DNA from: Pleodorina starrii
Taxonomy: Eukaryota > Chlorophyta > Chlorophyceae > Chlamydomonadales > Volvocaceae
DNA: 64,000 nucleotides
Assembly: GCA_030267565.1 (NCBI GenBank)
Contig: BRXU01000040.1
Coordinates: 62,001-126,000, forward strand
Direction of reading: 5' to 3'
A model generated the notes under the pieces. It saw only the letters and a list, made by a program, of their open reading frames with translations, was not told the DNA's origin and searched no databases. This document shows positions 46,401-55,119 of this stretch, in pieces. Both the position numbers and the translations under genes were made by a program. Each line of letters begins with the position of its first letter. Position 1 is the stretch's first letter.

Positions 46401-46960
46401 CGGTTGGTAGGGCATGCGCCATGCGCCCAGGCCTCGCGCTCACGCTGCTAATTGCATTGGCCCCTGCATTTGGTAGGGCAGGCGCCCGGCACCCAGGCCT
46501 CACGCTCACGCTGCTAATTGCACCAGCTCCTGCATTTGGTAGGGCAGGCGCCCGGCACCCAGGCCTCGCGCTCACGCTGCTTATTGCATCGGCCCCTGCG
46601 GGTACGCCGGACATGCGCCCGGCACCCAGGCCTCGCGCTCACGCTGCTAATTGCATTGGCCCCTGCATTTGGTAGGGCAGGTTCCCGGCACCCAGGCCTC
46701 GCGCTCACGCTGCTAATTGCATCAGCTCCGGCATTTGGTAGGGCAGGCGCCCGGCACCCAGGCCTCGCGCTCACGCTGCTAAGTGCATTGGCCCTGCGGT
46801 TTGTTCGGCATGCGCCCGGCGCCCAGGCCGCGCGCTCACTCTGCTAATTGCATTGGCCCCTGCGGGTGGTTCGGCATGTGCCCGGCACCCAGGCCTCGCG
46901 CTCGCGCTGCTAGTTGCATTGGCCCCTGCAGGTTGGCAGGGCATGCGCCCGGCACCCGGG
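43459..46960. repeat. 66/67-bp minisatellite, about 52 units
   Basis: Units read ATTGGCCCCTGCGGGTACGC, then CGGACATGCGCCCGGCACCC, then AGGCCTCGCGCTCACGCTGC, then TAATTGC: 67 bp, with 66-bp variants. From about 45380 on, a second family with GGTTGGTAGGGCATGCGCC or ATTTGGTAGGGCAGG appears. An 11-unit, 729-bp higher-order repeat is visible (for example 45590 onward matches 46319 onward). Open frames of up to about 160 codons in all frames result from the repeat and are not genes. Confidence 0.95.
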
Positions 46961-48160
46961 CTGCTGCTGATTTACATACAGCTCTGTGTGTAGGCCGCGA
47001 TTGCGCTCGGCTTCCAGGACTCAAGCTCTCGCTGTTGCAAGGTTCACGGACCGCAGGAATCTCGTGGCCGCGCTCGGCTACAAGGCTTCACGCCCGGGGG
47101 CTGCGGGGCTGTATAGGCCCTTCGGCAATGGCAACGCCCGGCACCTCTCTCAAGGCTGCTAAGTTACATAGGCCCCTGCGGGTAGGCCGCGGCGGCACCC
47201 AGGCTTCCCGCTCACGCTGCTGCCAAATCATGTATAACACTGCGGTTGGCCGCGGCTGCACCGGGCACCCAGGCTCACGCTTGCGCTGCTGCAAAGTGGC
47301 CTACGGCCGGGCAGGTATGCGGCGGCTGCGCTCGGCTACCAGGCCTCACGCCATCGTGCTGCCGAGCTGCATACGCCCATACGGGTACGCCGGTGCTGCG
47401 CCCGGCATCTAGGCGAACGCTCGCGCTGCTGCTGATTTGCATAGGCCCCTGCGGGTATTTCGTGGTGGTCCTCAGCCCACGCGCACACGGCTGTTAAGTT
47501 GCATAGGCCCGGCGGGTATCCCGTCTCCCCGTGGCTGCACCAGGCACCCAGGCCTCCCAATCTCGAGCTGGTGTAAGGTTGCATAGGCCCTGCGAGTATG
47601 CCGGGGCTGCACTCGGGCGCCAGAGCCCACGCTGTCGCACGGCAACGCTACACAAGGCCAGCCGCCGGGCCCAGCCCTGACTCTGCCCGGCCCGGCGTCG
47701 GGGCGCCTCAGCTCACCTCTGCTTCCGATTCGCATAGGCCCTGCGGGTATGTCAGGGCTGCGCTCGGCTCCAAGACCCACGCGCGAGCTGCTGCTAAGTT
47801 GCTTACGGCCCTGGCCGCGCTCAGCTCCCGTGTCCTCGTGCTGCTAAGTTCCAAAGGCCCCTTCGGGTATGCCACAGTCGAACTCGGCTCCCCGGCCCGC
47901 GCTCGCGCGTCTGCTAGGTTACATACGGCCTGTGGGTACGCCGCAGCTGCGCTCGGCTACCAGGCCTTACGCCATCGTGCTGCCGAGCTGCGTAAGCCCC
48001 TTCAGGTCTGCACAGGCTGTGGCCGGCACTGAGGCCTCACGCTCACACGGCTACTAAGTTGCACAAGCCCTGCGGTTGTGCCAGGACTGCGCCCGATTAC
48101 CAGGCCCGCACGCGCTGCCAAGTTGATTAGGCCCCTGCGGGTACCCCGTGATTGCGGCAG
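46961..48160. repeat. Diverged right flank of the 66/67-bp satellite
   Basis: Degenerate units of 65-75 bp, still recognisable by GCTGCTAAGTTGCATAGGCC, CCTGCGGGTATGCC and GCGCTCGGCTACCAGGCC, grade away from the homogeneous array. Such decay at one edge is typical of satellites homogenised from their centre. Confidence 0.8.
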
Positions 48161-48197
48161 CACCTAAAGCGGCTGCTCAGTACCAGTACGGGCAGTA

Positions 48198-48896
48198 GTG
48201 CGGCTGCTTGTGGTGCTAGGCCTCACGCTGAGCCTGTCCCAATGCCAACAGCAGCCCAAGCGGGTGGTGCGCTTCCCAGACACGATGGTGGACGCTGCCG
48301 CGCAAGCGTTCAGGGTCCCAGAGGACAAGCTGGCGGCCTTTGGGGAGCTGCTGCAGCGTATAAACGGCCAGGCTCGGACAGCGCGGCAAATGGCTCAGGT
48401 GGCGGACGAGATAGTGGTCAGGGCGCTGGCCGTGACCACGGCGCCGCTTTTGCACGGCTGGTGTTGCATGTGGCGAGGGGCATCGACCGGGACGCTACGG
48501 TGGGGGAGCCGGCGGAAGTCTTACCAGGTAAGGCAGTTCGTAGAGATCTTGCGGCGGCGCAACGGTCGCGCAACGTGGCGCAAAGGTGCCGCCCTGCGCC
48601 TGGCAACCGACATGGAGGGAGGTGCCTCGGACAGGGCCTATGCAGCCTAGCTGACGGGCCGGGAGCTGGGCGTGGCGAGCAGCATGCTGGTCCCCTTCAA
48701 TAGCGCGGAGGTGAGCGGCGTTCAGGGCCACCACATCAGCAGCACGGTACGGGTGCTGAGGACGCGGCGGTGCACCCTGAGGTGGCTGCGGGCGCAAGCG
48801 CAGAGCCCCTGCTGGGCCGGGCGATTCAGTACCAGCGCGCGGAAGCGCCAGCCCAAGGCCCCGCGCTATCAGGTGCAAGCCGTGTATGTGCTGTGA
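48198..48896 (+). pseudogene. RT-connection/RNase H remnant of the DIRS-like element
   Basis: One frame, broken by a single TAG at 48648-48650, reads INGQARTARQMAQVADEIVV, then a Trp/Arg-rich stretch, then RRRNGRATWRKGA, LRLATD..GGASDRAYAA, stop, GRELGVASSMLVPFNSAEV and GHHIS. This is the pattern of the end of reverse transcriptase plus RNase H in DIRS polyproteins: a TD-x-S-D-R-A-Y-A-A strand, then GREL and an HI motif. The frame has no usable ATG, and the polymerase core upstream is lost to satellite sequence, so it is a dead remnant. Confidence 0.65.
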
Positions 48897-49068
48897 TAAG
48901 GAGCGGAAGGAGGCTGGTCACAGGCGGGGAAAGCGCATAAGCCCTATAGAGAACCAGACGGAGGCGTGGGATGCGCATAAGCTCGGCTGGTGCAGGGGGT
49001 TCAAGGTAGCGTTTGGGGCAGACAGGGGGTTTCATGTGTGTGGAGGTTGAGGGCCGCTGCGCGGTGTG

Positions 49069-49186
49069 TATGGCCGGTTGTGGTAGAGGAGAATATAGGG
49101 TGCAAGCGAGGTCGGGTCGTGACGCTAATGGCATTCCCCACACAAAGTTAGCGGCGAGTACGGATGCGAGTGGTTACGCTTAAACA
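49069..49186. repeat. DIRS-like repeat B1
   Basis: 118 bp from TATGGCCGGTTGTGGTAGAG to TTACGCTTAAACA, identical by eye to 51595-51712 and joined directly to A2. Confidence 0.9.
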
Positions 49187-49376
49187 ATGCACTATGTTTA
49201 TTTGCTCGGCCAGTCGTACGGTACGGCGGACTGGATGCCAAGCGAAACAGGGGACTCGGGGCCTGGGAATGGACTCACTGATTGCCGGTATATGTTACAT
49301 TAGTATCGGCGCGTCGCACACGCCGATAATAGGCCAGCCGATCAGGCGAGAGCCTTTGGAGGGCATTTAATAACGC
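49187..49376. repeat. DIRS-like repeat A2 (internal, joined to B1)
   Basis: Matches A1 from GCACTATGTTTATTTGCTCG to TAACGC. The B1|A2 joint reads TTAAACA|ATGCACTATG, as a circular-junction template would. Confidence 0.9.
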
Positions 49377-49423
49377 CCACCCACCCACCCGGCTTAAGTT
49401 GGGGGGGGGGGAGAAGGCAGCGT

Positions 49424-50746
49424 CTAGGTGGGCGGCGCCGGGGCCTGAGCGGGGGCCCGCGTGCGTCGCGTTGTGTCCGTGTAGAGCTCCAGGTTGGTCT
49501 TGCTCTTGAGCTGGGCGAACTCGAGCAGTTCCTGGTCCGTGGCACCGGTGGCGGCGAACGCCTGGATGGCGCCGCGGCGGAAACCGTGCGGCGTCTCCCC
49601 GTCGTACAGGCCGGAGTCCTTCAGGTGCTTGTGGACCCGCATAGAGAGGGCCTGGCTGCTGAGGGGCCCCGCCTCGAACCGCTGATGGCTTGGGTCCAGC
49701 GGCCGGAAGAAGTAGTCAGTGATGGCGGATCCGGGCGGCGCGTCGGGGGCGTGCGATGAAGCCCAGAACAGGGCCAGGGTGCGCACGAAGCAGTGCTTGG
49801 GCTCAGAGTCCACCGTCAGCGTCTTGGGGGGCGCGCGGCGGCCCTTGGAGGTCTTGGTGCCGACCATCTCCACCCGCAAGGTGATGGGCGGGTAGGAGCC
49901 TGAGGGGTCGGGCGAGGGCAGTGGGAAACCACGGAAGGGACCGCCCCGGACCGGGTCGCGGAAGTCCATCAGCCGGAGTTTGCCGGTGTTGCCGCCGCGG
50001 TAGCTGGTGTGCCACATGAACTGGCAGCACAGGGTGTCGCGAAGCAAAGACAGCCGCTGGATGGGGCTGTCGGCGGAGGCATATTTGGTCCACATGTGCT
50101 CCATCAGCTGGCCGAAAAGGTCGGGTCGGACTGCCACCGCTGCGATTGCCTCGTAGCCCCCCTCGACGGCGCTTCGGGCATAGCCTTCCCGGTAGGCGGA
50201 GACCGCGGCGGAGGCACAAGGGTTGCCCTGGCCGGTATCGCAGTTGTAATACTTGTCGCCGCGGCCCAGGCGCTTGAACTCGCCCGAAAGCAAACCCAGG
50301 TGGGTGTTGACGGTGTTGGGGCTTGGTTTCGCCACGGAGCGGCCGGGCAGCCAGCAGGTCTGTATGTACACGAGCAGGTCGGTGTCGGTGCAGGTATACA
50401 AGTTGCGGCCATGGGGCTGGGTTGCGAGCCAAGCCGCTAGCTCGCGTGCTGCCGCTTCCTGCTTCTGGACGGTGTCGGGCTTCAGGGCTTTGTCGCAGAT
50501 TTTGGCAGCTTCGGCCAAACCCTCCACGTAGGTCTGCCGGCTGGTTTCGGGGTCGTGCACAGCCTCCGGAACGATGGGCGCGCTCACGCGGGCCAGGAGG
50601 TGCCCGCGCAGGGTCGGTTCGCTGGGGGCCTGTGGGGGCACGGGAGGGAAGGGGATGCCGCCGGACGCGAGTAAGTGGAGGAGGACGTGAGGGCCAAGCG
50701 CTGGTAACGGACAAACCCAGGTGGGGCAGGATGAGAATCGAGGCAT
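49424..50746 (-). CDS. Tyrosine recombinase of DIRS-like element
   Basis: 440 residues from ATG 50746 to TGA; the frame is open slightly further upstream without an ATG. The N-terminal half has the helical SAM-like core-binding pattern (TVQKQEAAARELAAWL, then NTHLGLLSGEFKRLG). The catalytic half has a candidate first Arg in TSYRGGNTGKLRL, the HxxR box HGFRRG (His387, Arg390) and the nucleophile candidate Tyr422 in NLELYTD. This R...HxxR...Y order defines the tyrosine recombinase/phage-integrase family, which inserts the circular DNA copy of DIRS retrotransposons. The frame is intact, unlike the RT part. It lies between A2 and B2, opposite in strand to the RT remnant. An upstream intron or exon beyond 50803 is possible. 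Confidence 0.85.
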   Translation of the reverse strand: MPRFSSCPTWVCPLPALGPHVLLHLLASGGIPFPPVPPQAPSEPTLRGHLLARVSAPIVPEAVHDPETSRQTYVEGLAEAAKICDKALKPDTVQKQEAAARELAAWLATQPHGRNLYTCTDTDLLVYIQTCWLPGRSVAKPSPNTVNTHLGLLSGEFKRLGRGDKYYNCDTGQGNPCASAAVSAYREGYARSAVEGGYEAIAAVAVRPDLFGQLMEHMWTKYASADSPIQRLSLLRDTLCCQFMWHTSYRGGNTGKLRLMDFRDPVRGGPFRGFPLPSPDPSGSYPPITLRVEMVGTKTSKGRRAPPKTLTVDSEPKHCFVRTLALFWASSHAPDAPPGSAITDYFFRPLDPSHQRFEAGPLSSQALSMRVHKHLKDSGLYDGETPHGFRRGAIQAFAATGATDQELLEFAQLKSKTNLELYTDTTRRTRAPAQAPAPPT

Positions 50747-50803
50747 ACGTACCGGCGCACGGCTGAGGTCGGCGGTAGGGTGCCCCAGAAGGGGGTCGGG
50801 CAC

Positions 50804-51594
50804 GCAGTTCGGAGGCCCGATGGCAGCGGCCGGCCCGGGGGAGAAACTGGGGAGGCGGGCGGATACGCCGAAGGCGGGCAGCCCGACGAACGGGGCCTGG
50901 TAGGCAGGGAACAGGCAGGGGCGGAGTAGCGAGTTAAGGGCAGAGAATACCGAGGGGTGGCGAAGAGCAAAGGCGCAGCAAGAGGCAGAGAATCAGCACA
51001 GTTAGGGCGAGGCTCGCACCTGTAGAGCCGCGAAGATGGGCCCCGCGGTGGGCAAGGCGGTCGGAGAAGGGAAGGAAAAAGCTGGGCCGGGGACCGGCGG
51101 CGCAGGAAGGGTAGGCCGCAGCCTCGAGTCCACAACCCTGATGAGGGGAGTCACCTGTGGAGCCCGGCGGAGTGAGGCCTGAAGTGTTGGGAGACGAGTT
51201 CCAGGCGGCAAGACGCACCGTGGACGGTACCGGGATGGGGGAAGAGGGACAAAGCGGGGGCGCGGAGAGGTCCAAGGTGGGGCTGAAGGTCGCCGCGGGA
51301 GAACTGGCGGGCCGCTGAGAGATCAAGCGGACCAGAGGAGAGCCCGCCCGCCGTTTCTGCGCAACCCGAAAGGTTTAGAAATGCGCGAGCGCTCGCGGAT
51401 CACTGGCTGGCTTACATGGGAGCGTAACAGCACCAGAGGCGCACAGGAATTGGCTCCGGTCGGGCCGGACCGGTCGGAATCCGATGCAGCCGCGAAGCCG
51501 ACGAATCCGATCTGCATACCGGTAGCTGTCTTAACTGTACTCGCTGCTCGTACGCCGTGCGTGCGGCCCACCCGCCCACCCGATATAAACCAAA
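50804..51594. other. DIRS-like internal region between recombinase and B2
   Basis: Pro/Ser-rich minus-strand frames run here without a recognised domain. They may be a 5' extension or leader of the recombinase transcript. No other gene is seen. Confidence 0.4.
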
Positions 51595-51712
51595 TATGGC
51601 CGGTTGTGGTAGAGGAGAATATAGGGTGCAAGCGAGGTCGGGTCGTGACGCTAATGGCATTCCCCACACAAAGTTAGCGGCGAGTACGGATGCGAGTGGT
51701 TACGCTTAAACA
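51595..51712. repeat. DIRS-like repeat B2 (right end)
   Basis: 118 bp matching B1. It ends TTAAACA followed by unrelated TTGAACGGGC, which sets the right boundary of the element. Confidence 0.9.
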
Positions 51713-52025
51713 TTGAACGGGCGGCACGGGTCGTGATTGTTTTAAGCGCCTGCCTGGGTCCGTGAATTCATTATTTCAACAGCCGGCGCCATGAGTGGAT
51801 GTCTCGCTACGTCGGCGTTGTTGAGATTTTGTCCCTTCAGGTCCAGCGCTGGACCGCTCGTCGGCTCCAGAAAATGGTGGATAACGGTATTACTAAGGTG
51901 ATGTACGACAGCTTGATTGCGTTGACCGGTTTCAAGAGTATGTCGGCATCAAGCTGCAGTATCATGGTCATCCTACAAAGGCGTATTGCTTATTTGAACT
52001 AAGGGACAATCGTAACCCCTTGACC
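51713..52025. other. Promoter and 5' region of the YchJ-like gene
   Basis: About 310 bp between the mobile element and the SEC-C gene start. A 67-codon frame from ATG 51799 has no recognised domain and could be an upstream reading frame. The retroelement end thus lies very near this gene's presumed promoter. Confidence 0.4.
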
Positions 52026-55000
52026 ATGCTTCGTTCGCAAGTGTTACCCGCGCGATGCGCGCTTCATCAACGCCGGCAATTCGCCGTTCAAGTAGCGGCC
52101 TCTAAGGGATTTGGAACGAAGCCAAAGGTCGCGCCAAAGCCAAAGAAGGACCAGCCTGCACCTGAGCCGTGTCCTTGCGACTCAGGAAAAGCGTACAAGG
52201 TGAGACACCCGCTTTAAACGCATATCATTTGACGAGCAATCTAAATTCATGCGCCTCGTGGGGGCTGCGATTCCGCCGCCGTTGTAATTAGACTTAAATG
52301 GTTGTGCCGAACGCACGCCACGCCCCATTTTACGAAATGGACACGGAATGCGCTTAATCTGTGAATGGTTGATACGCCGAGTCGGTCCTCTTTGTCGCAG
52401 AACTGCTGTGGGGTGGTCCACCGCGGCGAATCGGTCGCTGCCACGCCCGAGGCAACGCTGCGCGCTCGGTTCTCCGCCTACGTGTAAGCACATTGCGCAA
52501 GAAGTCTGGGATGCCGGGTCGTCGGAATGTGAGCGGGGCAGCTAACGATACCCCTGGTTAATTTGACGCCCTCCGGTGTGTCGCCGTTGACAGTTACAAG
52601 CTGCTAACCCCTTACTACGGACGGGGAAGCCTGATCCCAGATCCTTCCGGGGGCCCAACCGCCACACAACCAACCGTCATGACATACTCGCCGTGCCTTC
52701 CTATTTCCGTGTTGTTGCGTTGCCTTCACCGCAGCAAGGGCGAGCCCGAATACATCATCAGCACAACCCACCCCGACTACCACGTGAACCACTACCAGGC
52801 AAGTGACCCAACCCCCCTCCCCAACCTCCCTCCCTCCCTCCCTGCCTACCAGACATCCCCCCTCAAACCATAGTCTTCCGTCCCACACAGCCACCACCTG
52901 CACCGGCAATACGGCAACCTTGTACCGCGCGCCGCGTCCCGTGCGTCGCCACGCGCCAGCTGCACACGTTCGCGTCGTACCGTCTCGCAGACCCTACTTC
53001 CCTAGTCAGCGCTTCCCACTACCCCAGTGGGTCTGTTGCCGAACTTGTGCGTCTGTTACCGAACTCGGACCTGGCGCCTCCGACCCCTAAAGGCCCCCAA
53101 CCACCTCGTGCCTCCAGTTCTGGGCTCCCGCGGTCCCACCCTAATGTCCTGGCCGCGCCTCACTCCTGCCATGCCGTACACACCTGCCGTGACTCGGCGC
53201 GACGCGATGCGCCCTGGCCGCCATCGCATTCCGACGTTCGACGGCCGTCGAATCTCCCCGAGTCCCCCACGACCGGATCTGGCCAACGGCGGAGGGAGGC
53301 AGGCACTCGGGGGCGAAAAGCACACTTCCACGTCACCGAGACTCCACCGGGACGTCCCCATACTCCGCTGCCCATTTCCGTGTTGGCGTCGCCACCCACC
53401 CCGTGCTGGGTTCTGGGTCCGTTCGCTAACGCCGTCTCCTTCTCCGCTGCGAAATTCTCTTTATACCCACCCCGTGTCGGCCGCAGGTGCCCATCCCCGG
53501 CGGCGCCGAGGAACGGCTTCGTGAGGACGTGGCGGCCGCCTGCAACAAGTTCGCGTTCACGGGTCTGAAGATCGTGGGCAGTGAGCCGGGAGTCAACGAG
53601 CACGAGGGGTGAGGCAGGGGGAGAGGGGGGGGGGAAGGGGGGTAAGGAAAGGGGTGAGGCACAACGGGTTGAAGGGGAGGGGAGAGGCACGAGTGGGTTG
53701 GGGATAGGGGAACAGGGAAAAGATGAGACCGCAGGAGGAAGAGGGGGAAGAAGGGTGGGGGTTAAGGAGTTTTACGCTGCGGCCGCATGTGGCCAGGGGT
53801 GGCAGGCGGTGGGGAGGTGGGGACGCGGCGGGGGTGAGTGGTGATGACTCGCCGCGCCTCCACCTCCACCTTGGGCGGGCGGCACTGGGGTGTCATGGAG
53901 GCACTTCCGGGGTCGGGTCGGGGTGGGGGTGATGGCAGCAGGGCTCGGCGCGCGGCGTCAAACGGAGGGAGCCGTGGGCCCGGTGTTAAGGTGTTGGAGC
54001 GCAGAGCGCTGCGATGAGGATGAGGGCCGAGCAACCGCAGCGGAGAACCGCAAACCCGCCCCCCTATCCATACACCGGCCCAACACGGCTGGAAACGCCG
54101 CACAACAGCCCCGCACCCACCTCCCACACGCCCCTGCGCCCCTCCCACGCCCCTACCCGCCTCCCGCACACATTCCATTCTGTCCCCCCCCGTCCCTGCC
54201 AGGTACGTTTCCTTCGAGTACCTGAGTCGCAAGCGGTCCGCCCCCGGTGCGCCGGTCACCGAGGAAGAGGTCAAGGACACCACCGCCTGGAGCAGGACGG
54301 CGGAGAGGTGCAGGTGCGGGTTGGGAGGGGGGGAGGGGGGCGGGGCGGGAGGAGGGGGCGGGGCGATGGGGAAGGGGCCTGGGAGGGGGTTGGCAGGCGT
54401 AGGAGCGGCGCAGGTGTGCTGGGAGGGAGGGGAAGGGGCGGGGAGAGGGGAGTTTGCATCTAGGGCACGGGAGCTGTGCGGCTTCGGGGCGGGTTGATGT
54501 GGGAAGAGTCCAGGGAGGAGGGGGGCCCCGACAGCGGATCAGTGGAAGGGATGACTGCAGCGATGGACGAGGAGGAGGGATCGCGCATGGCTGGCGGGCA
54601 CGGACGGCGGGCCGCGGCGTAAGGCGGCCGGGACTGGCGGGGTCGGCGAAGGCCGCAGACGGAGGTGGGACGCGGCGGTGGCGGGTGCCGGGTGCGGGGG
54701 CACCGCCTCCCCTTGCCCCTGTCTCGGGGCCACCCATCCCCGGGCCACTTGCAGCGACCTGCATCCGCACCGGCAACCCCGTGTCACTGCCGCCCGGCTC
54801 AGTGCCCACCCACGTCGGCCCGCCCACCCACCCACTCACCTACGCACTCACCTACACACTCACCCACAAACACAAACTCACCCACCCACCCACCCAGGGC
54901 TCCCGCTGTGCTCAGCTGCTTTCGTTCTTGACTCGTTACCCCCTCACACACACCCATACACACACCCTCCCCGCTGTCGCCCTCCCGTCTCGTCACGTCG

Positions 55001-55119
55001 TCAGGTTCCTGCGCACCTCCAGCGACGTGTGGCAGTTTGTGGACTACCAGACCGCCACCTTCGATTCCAGCATGCTGGGGGGCCTGCAGCAGCAGCAGCC
55101 GGAGCCGGTTGCGGCCTGA
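52026..55119 (+). CDS. YchJ-like SEC-C motif protein, probably organelle-targeted
   Basis: Six exons in phase: 52026-52199, 52401-52483, 52735-52798, 53487-53608, 54203-54313 and 55005-55119, giving 222 residues. Residues 1-30 (MLRSQVLPARCALHQRRQFA...) are basic and resemble a chloroplast or mitochondrial transit peptide. A Lys/Pro linker leads to the SEC-C zinc motif CPCDSGKAYKNCC (Cys-x-Cys ... CC). Next are TPEATLRARFSAYVKGEPEY, IISTTHPDY, a helix with FAFTGLKI, and a strand pair YVSFEYL ... RFLRTSSDVWQFVDYQ, the NTF2-like YchJ/UPF0225 fold. Family function is poorly defined. The fourth exon is joined through a GC-AG intron (CAG|GCAAGT at 52799), and the phase works only with that donor. 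Two introns contain long G/C runs. Confidence 0.88.

Larger units (their letters stand above)
42076..51712. mobile_element. DIRS/Kangaroo-like tyrosine-recombinase retrotransposon
   Basis: The limits and class come from four terminal-type repeats: A1 at 42076-42263, then internal B1 (49069-49186) joined directly to A2 (49187-49376), then B2 at 51595-51712. A1 matches A2 and B1 matches B2. This A1 ... B1-A2 ... B2 order is the split-direct-repeat structure of PAT/Kangaroo-type DIRS elements, whose circular intermediate carries the B-A junction. A plus-strand RT/RNase H remnant lies left of B1-A2 and a minus-strand tyrosine recombinase right of it; Kangaroo of Volvox likewise has an inverted recombinase gene. 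The RT core is missing, and its place is taken by a minisatellite of about 4.7 kb. No target-site duplication is seen, as expected for this class. Confidence 0.8.

Noticed and set aside
43412..46847. Dozens of open frames of 60-160 codons in the 66/67-bp satellite
   Set aside because: Period not divisible by three, all frames open, no domain; a product of composition.
43459..46960. CRISPR-like appearance of a regular array
   Set aside because: Units are contiguous without unique spacers, and the genome is eukaryotic.
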